From the NCBI RefSeq assembly GCF_000281065.1, contig NZ_AKKK01000047.1, positions 62,001-126,000 of the forward strand: a stretch of DNA of 64,000 bases, read 5' to 3'. Shown here one piece after another: positions 24,367 to 37,406 of this stretch. The stretch's first letter is position 1. Every line of letters starts with the position of its first letter. Both the position numbers and the translations under genes were made by a program. Source of the DNA: Arthrobacter sp. M2012083. Its GTDB lineage: Bacteria > Actinomycetota > Actinomycetes > Actinomycetales > Micrococcaceae. The notes under the pieces are model-generated. The model worked only from the letters and a program-made list of their open reading frames with translations. It was not told the DNA's origin and ran no database searches.

Positions 24367-25514
24367 CTGTAGACGAGGCGAAGACCGTTCAAGTCGAGCA
24401 GCTGTGGGTGCCTGACACCCTGGACAGCCCCGACGCCGCTGATTTCCTGGACGCCGTTGAAGTTGGCCGCCGGGTACGCATGGAGACGTGGGGGAGTGAC
24501 GACCTCGCCTATACGCCATTGGAAAAGCTGTTGGAGTTTGCCGATCCCTACGAGCGCCAAATCATCTTGGTGGCAAAGGTTGAGGGCGTCATCGTGGGCA
24601 CAGTGGATATTGCCTTGCCGTTGGCCGACAACCTGGACTTGGCCGAGTTCACCTTGGACATCCTTCCCGAGTTCCAAGGGCAAGGTGTTGGCCGTCAGTT
24701 GCTGGAGGCGGCGGAGCAGCTCGCCCGGGCGGAAGGACGCACCATGGCACTGGTGGACACTAACCATCCGGCAACCTCGCTCACGGAGATACCCGAGGAT
24801 CAGTTGATCCCGGGCAGCGGCGCCGGCTTTGTACCTGAGAGCAGCAGGGAGGTGGACTTCGCCAAACGGGCCGGGTACACCCTTCAGCACATCGAACAAT
24901 TCAGTTCATGCGTGCTGCCATTGGATTCCAAGCTGGTGGGGGACTTGCAGCTTGAAGCCGAAGAAGCCAATGGCGGCCGGTATACCCTGCATCACTGGAC
25001 TGACCGTTGCCCCGAACCATGGCTTGAAGCCGTGGCCGCACTGGAGAACGCTGCCGGCGAGGTAGTCCGTGACGACGCGGACCAAGACGCGCCGGAAGTG
25101 GAAGCGAGCGGAATGGTCTTCGACGCAACGGTGCTGCGCGAAACCGAGGACGCAGCTTTGGCGCAGGGCCGGCGCACGGTGGTGACCGCCGTCGAACATA
25201 TTGAGAGTGGAAGGCTGGTAGGCCTGACAACCATCAGCGTCCTCGCGCACCGCCAGGACGTGGTTTTCCAGGACGATACTTTGGTCCTGCAGGACCATCG
25301 GGGCAACAAGCTCGGTTTGTTGATCAAGGTTGCCAACATGGAACGGCTGAGTGAGCAGTTTCCTGACGCCCGGGTCATCTATACCTGGAACGCCCCCGAG
25401 AACAGGTACCTCCTGACCGTGAACAAGCAGTTGGGATTTACCACCGCGGGTGTCACCGGGCTGTGGCAGAAGGAACTTCCGGGCAGGCTCACAGGGGCTA
25501 CGTCGTCAGACTAG
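24363..25514 (+). CDS. GNAT-family acetyltransferase (second of tandem pair)
   Basis: The 383-residue protein repeats the layout of its upstream neighbour. An N-terminal GNAT domain has LPEFQGQGVGRQLLEAAEQL (about 101-120), and a second GNAT-like half has FQDDTLVLQDHRGNKLGLLIKVANM, ending TWNAPENRYLLTVNKQLGF. The two proteins share the C-terminal block WNAxENRxxLxxNxxLGF and the final WQK, so they are an old tandem duplication. ATG 24363 is chosen for its ATGA overlap; ATG 24345 is a possible longer start. Substrate unknown. Confidence 0.86.
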   Translation: MTVDEAKTVQVEQLWVPDTLDSPDAADFLDAVEVGRRVRMETWGSDDLAYTPLEKLLEFADPYERQIILVAKVEGVIVGTVDIALPLADNLDLAEFTLDILPEFQGQGVGRQLLEAAEQLARAEGRTMALVDTNHPATSLTEIPEDQLIPGSGAGFVPESSREVDFAKRAGYTLQHIEQFSSCVLPLDSKLVGDLQLEAEEANGGRYTLHHWTDRCPEPWLEAVAALENAAGEVVRDDADQDAPEVEASGMVFDATVLRETEDAALAQGRRTVVTAVEHIESGRLVGLTTISVLAHRQDVVFQDDTLVLQDHRGNKLGLLIKVANMERLSEQFPDARVIYTWNAPENRYLLTVNKQLGFTTAGVTGLWQKELPGRLTGATSSD

Positions 25515-25525
25515 GCAGGGTCGAT

Positions 25526-25554
25526 TTGGTTTGCCGAACACTCTCCCGTAACCT
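25526..25554 (+). promoter_or_regulatory. Predicted rplJL promoter
   Basis: TTGGTT (25526-25531) and TAACCT (25549-25554) are spaced by 17 bases, just after the stop of the second acetyltransferase gene. A start near 25560 would place the leader RNA exactly over the conserved L10-leader sequence. Confidence 0.5.
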
Positions 25555-25559
25555 TGAAG

Positions 25560-25753
25560 TACCAAAGACCGTCGGTTGATGGGAATCCACTCTTTCGAGC
25601 ACAGCTCAATTCTGTAGCTGCGCCCTTGAGGTAAAAGTGAATTCCTTGACGAAGGACCCTGAACATAGGGCGGCCGGCGCAGGTGAACGAAGCAAGTCTC
25701 CACGGATCAAACTGTGTTGAGCCAAGCCCCGTGCATCTGCGCGGGGCGTTTTT
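25560..25753 (+). ncRNA. L10 leader RNA (ribosomal protein L10 autoregulatory leader)
   Basis: The 5' leader of rplJL carries blocks I recognise from actinobacterial rplJ leaders: ACCAAAGACCGTCGGTTG near the expected 5' end and GCGCAGGTGAACGAAGC near 25677-25693. Structured leaders at this spot bind the L10(L12)4 complex when it is in excess over rRNA and reduce stalk-protein synthesis. Here the leader ends in an intrinsic terminator, suggesting control by attenuation. Boundaries are approximate. Confidence 0.7.
25726..25753 (+). terminator. Attenuator in the rplJ leader
   Basis: GCCCCGTGC (25726-25734) pairs with GCGCGGGGC (25739-25747), one G-T pair, with loop ATCT, and is followed by GTTTTTAG. 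It lies 62 bases before the rplJ start and after the promoter, which is the position of an attenuator rather than a gene-end terminator. Confidence 0.8.
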
Positions 25754-25814
25754 AGTTTTCAGCTCTCGTGAGCGGGGACCCGGAAGACCGGCTTTATTCC
25801 CCGGAAGGAGGGTT

Positions 25815-26408
25815 ATGACAACGCCTAGCAAGATCTCCGCAGTTGCAGAGATCACCAACGATTTCAAGGAATCGAACGCGGCTGTCCTGACCGAATACCG
25901 CGGGCTCACTGTTGCACAGCTCAAGGAACTGCGTGTTGCGCTCGGCCAGGACACCAAGTTCTCGGTCGTCAAGAACACCCTGAGTGCCATTGCAGCCAAG
26001 GAAGCTGGAGTTGAAGCATTCAACGATCAGCTCGCCGGCCCTACTGCAATCGCCTTCATCAAGGGTGACGCTGTTGCTGCTGCCAAGAGCCTGACGGACT
26101 TTGCCAAGGCCAACAAGCAGCTGGTTATCAAGACCGGCGTCTTCGAAGGCAAGGCATTGGACGCAGCAGGAGTTGCCGCACTGGCAGCCCTCGAGTCCCG
26201 CGAGCTGCAGCTTGCACGTGTTGCTGGTGTCCTCAAGGCTCCCGCATCCGCTGCTGCACGCATCATCGACGCCCTGCGCCTCAAGCTTGAAGAAGAGGGC
26301 GGCGCATCTGCACCGGCCGCTGAAGAAGCCCCGGCCGCTGAAGAGGCTGCTGCTGAAGAGGTTGCGGCTCCGGCCGAAGCCGCTGAAGCTGCAACCGAAG
26401 AGAACTAA
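25815..26408 (+). CDS. rplJ: 50S ribosomal protein L10
   Basis: The 197-residue L10 anchors L7/L12 dimers on 23S rRNA. It opens TPSKISAVAEITNDFKESNAAVLTEYRGLT and contains the typical KNTLSAIAA and FAKANKQLVIKTGVFEGKAL. A C-terminal tail of about 35 residues rich in Ala and Glu extends it beyond E. coli L10 (165 residues). ATG 25815 has the very strong site GGAAGGAGGG; an in-frame ATG at 25683 lies inside the leader and is rejected. Confidence 0.97.
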   Translation: MTTPSKISAVAEITNDFKESNAAVLTEYRGLTVAQLKELRVALGQDTKFSVVKNTLSAIAAKEAGVEAFNDQLAGPTAIAFIKGDAVAAAKSLTDFAKANKQLVIKTGVFEGKALDAAGVAALAALESRELQLARVAGVLKAPASAAARIIDALRLKLEEEGGASAPAAEEAPAAEEAAAEEVAAPAEAAEAATEEN

Positions 26409-26484
26409 GTTCTCCCCTCAATCAAACTCTGGTGCACGGACAGGCTTAGCCCGGATCTGCACCAACTAATGGAAGGACGCCACC

Positions 26485-26862
26485 ATGGCGAAGCTCAGCA
26501 ACGAAGAGCTCATTGAAGCTTTCAAGGAACTGACCATCATCGAGCTCTCCGAGTTCGTCAAGCTCTTCGAAGAGACCTTCGAAGTTACGGCTGCTGCTGT
26601 TGCAGTTGCTGGCCCCGCTGCCGGCGGTGCTGCTGAAGCTGCTGAAGAGAAGACCGAATTCGACGTCGTTCTCGAAGCTGCTGGCGACAAGAAGATCGCA
26701 GTGATCAAGGAAGTTCGCGCCATCACCTCCCTCGGCCTCAAGGAAGCCAAGGACCTGGTTGACAGCGCACCGAAGGCTGTTCTCGAAGGCGCCACCAAGG
26801 AAGCTGCCGAGAAGGCAAAGGCTCAGCTCGAAGAAGCTGGCGCCACGGTTACCCTCAAGTAA
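26485..26862 (+). CDS. rplL: 50S ribosomal protein L7/L12
   Basis: The 125-residue stalk protein has the N-terminal dimerisation helix [27 protein letters not shown], an Ala/Gly hinge (about 41-55), and the C-terminal factor-binding domain with [31 protein letters not shown] precedes the ATG. It is co-transcribed with rplJ and should be translated at higher rate. Confidence 0.98.
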   Translation: MAKLSNEELIEAFKELTIIELSEFVKLFEETFEVTAAAVAVAGPAAGGAAEAAEEKTEFDVVLEAAGDKKIAVIKEVRAITSLGLKEAKDLVDSAPKAVLEGATKEAAEKAKAQLEEAGATVTLK

Positions 26863-26876
26863 CTCGTCTTGCTTGT

Positions 26877-26915
26877 GGAAGTCCCGTCCGGTTCTCCGGG
26901 CGGGGCTTCCTGCGT
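26877..26915 (+). terminator. Terminator after rplL
   Basis: GGAAGTCCCGTCCGG (26877-26891) pairs with CCGGGCGGGGCTTCC (26896-26910) with G-T pairs, loop TTCT, followed by TGCGTTT. It lies 15 bases past the stop. Confidence 0.85.
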
Positions 26916-26956
26916 TTAACGCATCCAAGGTTTCGGGCACCCAAGTAGGTAGCAGC

Positions 26957-26986
26957 TGAGGCCGTTTGGGGCTCAAAACGGCCTCA
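26957..26986 (-). terminator. Hairpin after the deacylase gene (minus strand)
   Basis: TGAGGCCGTTT (26957-26967) and AAACGGCCTCA (26976-26986) make an 11-bp stem, and outer GTAGC/GCTAC bases can extend it. It overlaps no gene and sits just past the YbaK-like stop. No clear U tract follows, so Rho or bidirectional use is possible. Confidence 0.6.
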
Positions 26987-26994
26987 TCCGCTAC

Positions 26995-27489
26995 TTAGTT
27001 GGGTTCGCTGATGTCCGCTACTACCGCGCCCAAGGCGGCCGTGAGTGCGTCCGCATCAACGAAAGCACTCCGGCCATGCGCCCCGGCGCCCATGGAGATA
27101 CGGCGCCCGGTAATGGTGGCGTCGGCATAGACGGGCCACGGTGTGGTGCTGCCAAGCGGAGTTATGGTTCCACGCTCGTAGCCGGTGGCGGCCAAAGCGA
27201 CGTCGGCGTGGGGGAGCGAGAGTTTGTTGACACCCACCAAGGCTCGCAGCTTGGGCCAGGAGATCTGGCGGTCCCCCGGAATGAGTGCGAACAGGAAACT
27301 GCCATCACGGTGTTTGACCACCAACGATTTCACAATGTCCGCGGGACTGATGCCCAGGATGTCGGCAGCCTCTTCCAAGCTGCGGGCAGCTGGACGTTCG
27401 ACGACGTCAACGTCCAGGCCGCGCGCGGCGGCGTCAGACAAGAATCGTTCGGCACCCTCCATCCCGGGCACAGGCACTGCTTCAGTCAT
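26995..27489 (-). CDS. YbaK/EbsC-type aminoacyl-tRNA deacylase
   Basis: The 164-residue protein matches the YbaK/EbsC/ProX editing-domain family, which removes wrong amino acids from tRNA (for example Cys-tRNA-Pro or Ala-tRNA-Pro). Signature segments are AADILGISPADIVKSLVVKH with the conserved lysine, DRQISWPKLRALVGVNKLSL and TTPWPVYADATI. Its ATG overlaps the stop of the upstream thiolase gene. It lies between rplL and rpoB, on the opposite strand from both. Exact substrate is not known. Confidence 0.86.
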   Translation of the reverse strand: MTEAVPVPGMEGAERFLSDAAARGLDVDVVERPAARSLEEAADILGISPADIVKSLVVKHRDGSFLFALIPGDRQISWPKLRALVGVNKLSLPHADVALAATGYERGTITPLGSTTPWPVYADATITGRRISMGAGAHGRSAFVDADALTAALGAVVADISEPN

Positions 27490-28688
27490 CAGTCGCGGTA
27501 CAGGAGGAGGGCTTCACCCTGTCCTCCGCCTCCGCACAAGGAGACAGCCGCTTTTCCGGTTCCCCTGCGCTTGAGCTCGTGCGCGGCATGCAGCGCGAGC
27601 CGCGCTCCGGAGGCCCCGATGGGGTGGCCCAAGGCTATGGCGCCGCCATGGATGTTGCACTTTTCCAGTGGGTAGCGGAGGTCCTTGAGGGACTGGACGG
27701 CCACCGAACCGAAGGCCTCGTTGATTTCGATGAAGTCCAGGTCCTCCGCTGTCCAACCGGCCCGTTTCAATGCCTGCGCTATGGCGTTCGATGGCTGGGA
27801 GTGCAGCGAGTTATCGGGTCCTGCGACTTGCCCGGGCTTGCCAACCACAGCCAGGTAGTCCAGCCCGTTGTCCTTGGCGAAGCGGCGACTGGTCAATACC
27901 AGTGCGGAGGCGCCGTCGGACAGGGGAGAGGAGTTGCCGGCGGTGATGGTGCCGTCGGTAGCGAAAGCAGCCTTGAGTGGCGCCAGCGTCTCCAATGAGG
28001 TGTTGGGCCTGACGCCTTCATCCGCGGTGAGCACCAGGGGATCGCCCTTGCGCTGCTTGACACTGACCGGAGCGATTTCGACGTCGAAAGTTCCGTCCGC
28101 AATTGCGGCTGCAGCCCGCTGGTGGGAGGCTGCCGCAACTTCATCCTGGGCCTTGCGGTCGATCCCGAGCGTGACGTTTTTCGTTTCCGTGGACAATCCC
28201 ATGGACTGTCCGTCGAAAGCATCGGTGAGGCCGTCGTGAGCGGCGACGTCCAGGGCCTGAATGGCTCCGTAAGTCCAGCCTTGGCGGGAACCCGGGAGGA
28301 GGTGCGGCGCGCGCGTCATGGATTCCTGGCCTCCGGCAACCACCACTGTGGCATCACCGCTGCGGATCATGCGTGCTGCATCAATGACGGCTGTGAGGCC
28401 GGACAGGCACACCTTGTTGATAGTGACGGCAGGGATGTTCCAGCCGACGCCCGCGGCGATGGCGCTCTGCCGGGCGGGATTCTGGCCTGCACCGGCCTGA
28501 AGGACCTGGCCCATGATGACCGCGTCCACTTGTTCGGCCTTGACACCGCTGGCCGCGAGTGCGGCAGATATGGCATGGGCACCGAGGTCGACGGCGGTGA
28601 AGCCCGCCAATTGCCCGTTGAGCCGACCCTGTGGCGTACGGGAAGCAGCAAGGATGACAACGTCATTGTCGTCAGCGGAGTTGGTCAT
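27489..28688 (-). CDS. Acetyl-CoA C-acetyltransferase (thiolase II)
   Basis: The 399-residue enzyme is a biosynthetic-type thiolase that joins or splits acetyl-CoA/acetoacetyl-CoA. The active-site Cys94 sits in NKVCLSGLTAV. The C-terminal motifs are GGAIALGHPIGASGARL, with the catalytic histidine, and SLCGGGGQGEAL, with the second catalytic cysteine. The middle region NEAFGSVAVQ is conserved. It is translationally coupled to the YbaK-like gene. It may supply or consume acetoacetyl-CoA for fatty acid or polyhydroxybutyrate metabolism; no such genes are nearby. Confidence 0.93.
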   Translation of the reverse strand: MTNSADDNDVVILAASRTPQGRLNGQLAGFTAVDLGAHAISAALAASGVKAEQVDAVIMGQVLQAGAGQNPARQSAIAAGVGWNIPAVTINKVCLSGLTAVIDAARMIRSGDATVVVAGGQESMTRAPHLLPGSRQGWTYGAIQALDVAAHDGLTDAFDGQSMGLSTETKNVTLGIDRKAQDEVAAASHQRAAAAIADGTFDVEIAPVSVKQRKGDPLVLTADEGVRPNTSLETLAPLKAAFATDGTITAGNSSPLSDGASALVLTSRRFAKDNGLDYLAVVGKPGQVAGPDNSLHSQPSNAIAQALKRAGWTAEDLDFIEINEAFGSVAVQSLKDLRYPLEKCNIHGGAIALGHPIGASGARLALHAAHELKRRGTGKAAVSLCGGGGQGEALLLYRD

Positions 28689-29105
28689 GATCTCTCTTCC
28701 GATCCGGGAGTGGGTGTAGCAAGGCTATCGCGGAGAGCGCTCCAGCCAACTTCTTCAACAATTGTGCCGTTCCTCCCATTCCTTGGCGGGTTCCTCAGGT
28801 ACCTGCCCGGGCATTGGTGCCTGCAGCAACCGTGCTTGCAATCACGGACGATCTGGGGTAGACAGGAAGGCTACTTTGCCGTATCGTAGATATTTGCGTC
28901 TTCCCTGTTAACCTTCAGCCTTCATATAGCGGTGGGCTTTACCTCTCAGCTGCGTCATTGACGTGCCGTTCCGAAACGTGCACTGCCAAAAGCGGACTGG
29001 GTCCGGGTCATATAGCGGAACCGGAACAAGTATCCTGCGGAGCACTCTGCAGGATGCAAACGGGGGAGATCTGAAAACGCCTGAAGGTCTGTGGAAGGAT
29101 CCCTC
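28689..29105 (+). promoter_or_regulatory. Long rpoB upstream region with a predicted promoter and a repeated CATATAGCGG
   Basis: No gene is visible in these 417 bases. TAGACA (28859-28864) and TATCGT (28882-28887), 17 bases apart, form the best promoter, giving a leader of about 210 bases before rpoB. CATATAGCGG occurs at 28923-28932 and 29009-29018, 86 bases apart, each containing a possible -10 (TATAGC). More than one rpoB promoter is therefore plausible. The divergent thiolase promoter must also be here. Confidence 0.5.
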
Positions 29106-32100
29106 TTGGTCGCCTCGAGCACCTCTAATAACGAAACCGCTAACACGGCAAGCACCGATGGTGCCACCCGCCGCCTCTCATTCGCAAAGATTCACGAACC
29201 ACTTGATGTTCCGAATCTTCTCGCCCTGCAGACAGACAGCTTTGACTGGCTGGTCGGAAACGAACGCTGGCAGGCGCGGGTAGCGAAGGCTGTCGAGGAG
29301 GGCGACCTCAGCGTCGCCACCACCTCCGGACTTGCCGACATCTTCGAAGAGATCTCCCCCATCGAGGACTTCCAGGGCACTATGTCCCTGAGCTTCTCCG
29401 AGCCGGAGTTCGCTGACCCGAAGTACACCATGGCCGAATGTAAAGACCGTGACGCCACCTACTCGGCCCCGCTGTATGTCAAGGCCGAGTTCATGAACAA
29501 CAACACGGGCGAAATCAAGCAGCAGACCGTGTTCATGGGCGACTTCCCCCTCATGACTGAAAAGGGAACGTTCGTCGTCAACGGCACCGAGCGTGTCGTT
29601 GTCTCCCAGCTGGTCCGTTCGCCGGGCGCCTACTTTGAGCGCACCGCTGACAAGACCAGTGACAAGGACATCTTCACTGCGAAGATCATCCCGTCGCGTG
29701 GCGCATGGTTCGAACTCGAAATCGACAAGCGCGACCAGGTCGGCGTTCGCCTCGACCGCAAGCGCAAGCAGTCGGTCACGGTTCTCCTGAAGGCCCTTGG
29801 CTGGACCGAAGGCCAGATCCTGGAAGAGTTCGGCCAGTACGACTCCATGCGTGCAACGCTGGAGAAGGACGCCACCGAGACCCGCGAAGACGCGCTTCTG
29901 GATATCTACCGCAAGCTGCGTCCGGGCGAGCCGCCCACAGTTGAGGCTGCCCAGTCCCTGCTGGACAACCTGTACTTCAACGCCAAGCGCTACGATCTTG
30001 CCAAGGTTGGCCGTTACAAGATCAACCGCAAGCTCGGCATCGACCGTTCCCTTGGCGACAAGGAAGCATCGGTCCTGCACGTTGAAGACATCGTCGCCAT
30101 GATCAAGTTCCTCGTTGCGCTTCACGCCGGCGAGAAGACCCTCATGGGCAAGCGCGACGGCGAAGACCACGAGCTTCGCGTCGACGTCGATGACATCGAC
30201 CACTTCGGCAACCGTCGCATCCGCGCCGTGGGCGAACTGATCGAGAACCAGGTCCGCACCGGCCTCTCCCGCATGGAACGCGTCGTCCGCGAACGCATGA
30301 CCACGCAGGACGTCGAAGCCATCACGCCGCAGACACTGATCAACATCCGTCCCGTCGTGGCAGCCATCAAGGAGTTCTTCGGAACTTCCCAGCTGTCGCA
30401 GTTCATGGACCAGAACAACCCGCTCTCGGGTCTCACCCACAAGCGTCGCTTGTCCGCGCTTGGCCCGGGTGGTCTGTCCCGCGACCGTGCAGGCATGGAA
30501 GTTCGAGACGTTCACCCGTCCCACTACGGACGTATGTGCCCCATCGAAACTCCTGAAGGCCCGAACATTGGTCTGATTGGTTCGTTGGCATCCTACGGCC
30601 GCATCAACCCGTTCGGCTTCATCGAGACGCCGTACCGCTTGGTCTCCGAGGGCGTCGTTTCCGACGAAGTCCAGTACCTGACGGCTGACGACGAAGCCGA
30701 GGTCCTAATCGCACAGGCCAACGCTCCGCTGGATGCTGACAAGAAGTTCGCGGAAGAGACCGTTCTTGTCCGTGCCCGTGGTGGTGGAGGCGAGCCTGTC
30801 CTGGTTCCCGCTGCCGACGTTCAGTTCATGGACGTTTCCCCGCGCCAGATGGTTTCCGTGGCAACCGCCCTGATCCCGTTCCTTGAGCATGACGATGCCA
30901 ACCGTGCACTCATGGGTGCCAACATGCAGCGCCAGGCCGTGCCGCTGGTCCGTTCCGAGGCTCCCTTCGTGGGCACCGGCATGGAGCGCGCAGCAGCCGT
31001 CGACGCCGGTGACGTTGTCATCGCGAAGAAGGCAGGTGTGGTCACCGAGGTATCCGCCGAGCTGGTTGTCATGATCAACGACGACGGTACTGAGACGAAC
31101 TACCGCATCAACAAGTTCGCCCGTTCCAACCAGGGCAACTGCTACAACCACCGCGTATTGGTCAGCGAAGGCCAGCGCCTGGAAGTTGGCGGCATCATCG
31201 CTGATGGTCCCGCAACGGACCAGGGCGAGCTCGCCCTTGGTAAGAACCTGCTCGTGGCATTCATGTCATGGGAAGGCCACAACTTCGAGGACGCCATCAT
31301 CCTCTCCCAGCGCATTGTTGCTGAGGATGTACTTTCCTCCATCCACATCGAGGAGCACGAAATTGACGCCCGCGACACCAAGCTTGGTGCCGAGGAAATC
31401 ACTCGTGATATCCCCAACGTGTCCGAGGAAGTCCTTGCAGGCCTGGACGAACGTGGCATCATCCACATCGGTGCCGAGGTTGAAGCCGGCGACATCCTGG
31501 TCGGAAAGGTCACCCCTAAGGGTGAAACCGAACTGACCCCGGAAGAGCGCCTTCTGCGCGCGATCTTCGGTGAGAAGTCCCGTGAAGTCCGCGACACCTC
31601 CCTGAAGGTGCCCCACGGCGAGTCCGGTACGGTCATTGGCGTGCGCGTCTTCGACCGCGACAACGACGACGAACTGCCCCCGGGCGTGAACCAGCTGGTC
31701 CGCGTCTACGTTGCAGCCAAGCGCAAGATCACCGACGGCGACAAGCTCGCCGGCCGTCACGGCAACAAGGGTGTTATCTCCAAGATCCTTCCGATCGAGG
31801 ACATGCCCTTCCTTGCAGACGGTACCCCGGTGGACATCGTCCTGAACCCGCTGGGTGTTCCGGGTCGAATGAACGTTGGCCAGGTTCTGGAAACCCACCT
31901 CGGTTGGGTTGCCAAGACCGGTTGGAAGATCGAAGGCGAGCCGGAGTGGGTCAAGAACCTCCCGAACCTGCCCCGTGAAACCGGCCAGACCACCGTTGCC
32001 ACCCCGGTGTTCGATGGCGCCCGCGAAGAAGAAATCACGGGCCTGCTTGACTCCACCAACGTGACCCGCGATGGCGACCGCCTGATCGACTCCTCCGGTA

Positions 32101-32612
32101 AGACCCGTCTGTTCGACGGCCGCTCCGGCGAGCCGTTCCCGGACCCGATCTCCGTCGGTTACATGTACATCCTGAAGCTCCACCACTTGGTGGACGACAA
32201 GATCCACGCGCGCTCCACCGGCCCGTACTCCATGATCACGCAGCAGCCGCTGGGTGGTAAGGCTCAGTTCGGTGGCCAGCGCTTCGGTGAAATGGAAGTG
32301 TGGGCGCTCGAAGCTTACGGTGCCGCTTACACCCTTCAGGAACTCCTCACGATCAAGTCGGATGACATCCATGGTCGTGTGAAGGTCTACGAAGCCATCG
32401 TCAAGGGCGAAAACATCCCTGAGCCTGGCGTTCCCGAGTCCTTCAAGGTCTTGATCAAGGAAATGCAGTCGTTGTGCCTGAACGTGGAAGTCCTTTCCAC
32501 GGACGGAACAACGATCGAAATGCGTGACTCTGATGACGCAGTCTTCACGGCTGCGGAAGAACTGGGCATCGATCTGTCTCGTGCAGAGCCCAGTTCCGTA
32601 GAAGAGGTCTAG
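29106..32612 (+). CDS. rpoB: RNA polymerase beta subunit
   Basis: The 1168-residue protein is complete RpoB. The rifampicin region reads [25 protein letters not shown], cited in pieces: QFMDQNN, THKRR and RLSAL keep the wild-type Asp, His and Ser. [22 protein letters not shown] and [15 protein letters not shown] are invariant core segments. The start is TTG 29106, matching the usual Arthrobacter N-terminus VASSTSNN, with GGAAGGA six bases upstream. GTG 29091 would add five residues and have no site. Confidence 0.97.
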   Translation: MVASSTSNNETANTASTDGATRRLSFAKIHEPLDVPNLLALQTDSFDWLVGNERWQARVAKAVEEGDLSVATTSGLADIFEEISPIEDFQGTMSLSFSEPEFADPKYTMAECKDRDATYSAPLYVKAEFMNNNTGEIKQQTVFMGDFPLMTEKGTFVVNGTERVVVSQLVRSPGAYFERTADKTSDKDIFTAKIIPSRGAWFELEIDKRDQVGVRLDRKRKQSVTVLLKALGWTEGQILEEFGQYDSMRATLEKDATETREDALLDIYRKLRPGEPPTVEAAQSLLDNLYFNAKRYDLAKVGRYKINRKLGIDRSLGDKEASVLHVEDIVAMIKFLVALHAGEKTLMGKRDGEDHELRVDVDDIDHFGNRRIRAVGELIENQVRTGLSRMERVVRERMTTQDVEAITPQTLINIRPVVAAIKEFFGTSQLSQFMDQNNPLSGLTHKRRLSALGPGGLSRDRAGMEVRDVHPSHYGRMCPIETPEGPNIGLIGSLASYGRINPFGFIETPYRLVSEGVVSDEVQYLTADDEAEVLIAQANAPLDADKKFAEETVLVRARGGGGEPVLVPAADVQFMDVSPRQMVSVATALIPFLEHDDANRALMGANMQRQAVPLVRSEAPFVGTGMERAAAVDAGDVVIAKKAGVVTEVSAELVVMINDDGTETNYRINKFARSNQGNCYNHRVLVSEGQRLEVGGIIADGPATDQGELALGKNLLVAFMSWEGHNFEDAIILSQRIVAEDVLSSIHIEEHEIDARDTKLGAEEITRDIPNVSEEVLAGLDERGIIHIGAEVEAGDILVGKVTPKGETELTPEERLLRAIFGEKSREVRDTSLKVPHGESGTVIGVRVFDRDNDDELPPGVNQLVRVYVAAKRKITDGDKLAGRHGNKGVISKILPIEDMPFLADGTPVDIVLNPLGVPGRMNVGQVLETHLGWVAKTGWKIEGEPEWVKNLPNLPRETGQTTVATPVFDGAREEEITGLLDSTNVTRDGDRLIDSSGKTRLFDGRSGEPFPDPISVGYMYILKLHHLVDDKIHARSTGPYSMITQQPLGGKAQFGGQRFGEMEVWALEAYGAAYTLQELLTIKSDDIHGRVKVYEAIVKGENIPEPGVPESFKVLIKEMQSLCLNVEVLSTDGTTIEMRDSDDAVFTAAEELGIDLSRAEPSSVEEV

Positions 32613-32715
32613 CAGCTGTTCCGGCGGGCAGCCTCAACAACTGTCCGTCGGAACAACTCCCTCTTCCCGTAACCAAGACTTCAGAATTTAGAGAACAAGA
32701 GAGAACAGGGACCAT

Positions 32716-36615
<3,900 letters not shown>

Positions 36616-36637
36616 ATCGGCAAGTTGACGCTGTAAA

Positions 36638-36674
36638 GGTCAGGTCCCGTACTCCACGAGTGCGGGGCCTGACC
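36638..36674 (+). terminator. Hairpin at the end of rpoBC
   Basis: GGTCAGGTCCCG (36638-36649) pairs with CGGGGCCTGACC (36663-36674) with one G-T pair, and inner ACTC/GAGT extends it to about 17 bp around loop CAC. No U tract follows, so termination may depend on Rho. Confidence 0.7.
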
Positions 36675-36712
36675 CGCTTAACTACGGCTTTCGTGTGGCA
36701 GACCAAGGGAGT

Positions 36713-36752
36713 GGAGGACGACGGCGGCAGCCGGCCTGCGCCGTCGTCCTCC
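36713..36752. repeat. Second strong hairpin in the rpoC-rpsL gap
   Basis: GGAGGACGACGGCG (36713-36726) and CGCCGTCGTCCTCC (36739-36752) are exact complements of 14 bp around a GC-rich 12-base loop. It sits 10 bases before the predicted rpsL promoter. It may act as an insulator between the rpoBC and str operons. Confidence 0.6.
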
Positions 36753-36762
36753 ATACACCCGA

Positions 36763-36792
36763 TTAAGGCGCCAGATCAAGCCGTGCTAGACT
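36763..36792 (+). promoter_or_regulatory. Predicted str operon promoter with extended -10
   Basis: TTAAGG (36763-36768) and TAGACT (36787-36792) are separated by 18 bases, and TGC directly before TAGACT makes an extended -10. The transcript would have a leader of about 235 bases before rpsL. I see no leader peptide or riboswitch in it. Confidence 0.6.
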
Positions 36793-37030
36793 TTTGGTAA
36801 TTGTTCTGTGTGGCAGTGGATGAAGGCCGCCGCAGCATCATTTTGGTTTTGTTCTCATGGTGCTGGGTGGAGCCTGTTTCCGGGTTGCGGGCAACATGCG
36901 CAACGAATGCCGCACTTTTGCACGCCTACCGGAGTTTCGGCCGGCTGCACGAGCAACGCCAAAGTTCCCACGTTTACACCGGCTGGCGCCTGTGTGTGGG
37001 GGCAGAGATCAAACAACGGAGAACACGAAA

Positions 37031-37405
37031 GTGCCTACGATTAACCAGCTGGTCCGCAAGGGCCGCACGCCGAAGGTCTCCAAGACCAAGGCTCCTGCGC
37101 TGAAGGGCAGCCCGATGCGCCGCGGTGTTTGCACCCGCGTCTACACCACCACCCCCAAGAAGCCGAACTCGGCTCTCCGTAAGGTGGCACGTGTGCGCCT
37201 CAACGGTGGCGTAGAAGTTACCGCCTACATCCCCGGTGTTGGCCACAACCTCCAGGAGCACTCCATCGTGCTCGTCCGTGGTGGTCGTGTTAAGGACCTT
37301 CCGGGTGTCCGCTACAAGATCGTCCGCGGCGCACTCGACACCCAGGGTGTCAAGAACCGCAAGCAGGCTCGCAGCCGTTACGGCGCAAAGATGGAGAAGA
37401 AGTAA
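37031..37405 (+). CDS. rpsL: 30S ribosomal protein S12
   Basis: The 124-residue protein is full-length S12 of the decoding centre. The segments [13 protein letters not shown] and [11 protein letters not shown] keep both lysines whose mutation gives streptomycin resistance, so the allele looks sensitive. GTG 37031 begins [10 protein letters not shown], the universal N-terminus, with GGAG upstream. The longer upstream frame belongs to the leader and is rejected. Confidence 0.98.
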   Translation: MPTINQLVRKGRTPKVSKTKAPALKGSPMRRGVCTRVYTTTPKKPNSALRKVARVRLNGGVEVTAYIPGVGHNLQEHSIVLVRGGRVKDLPGVRYKIVRGALDTQGVKNRKQARSRYGAKMEKK

Positions 37406-37406
37406 T

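Noticed and set aside
25683..25814. N-terminal extension of L10 through the leader
   Set aside because: It would translate across the attenuator, and the strong GGAAGGAGGG site lies directly before ATG 25815.
36857..37030. N-terminal extension of S12 from an upstream ATG
   Set aside because: The universal S12 N-terminus starts at GTG 37031 with its own ribosome site; the upstream part is the untranslated leader.
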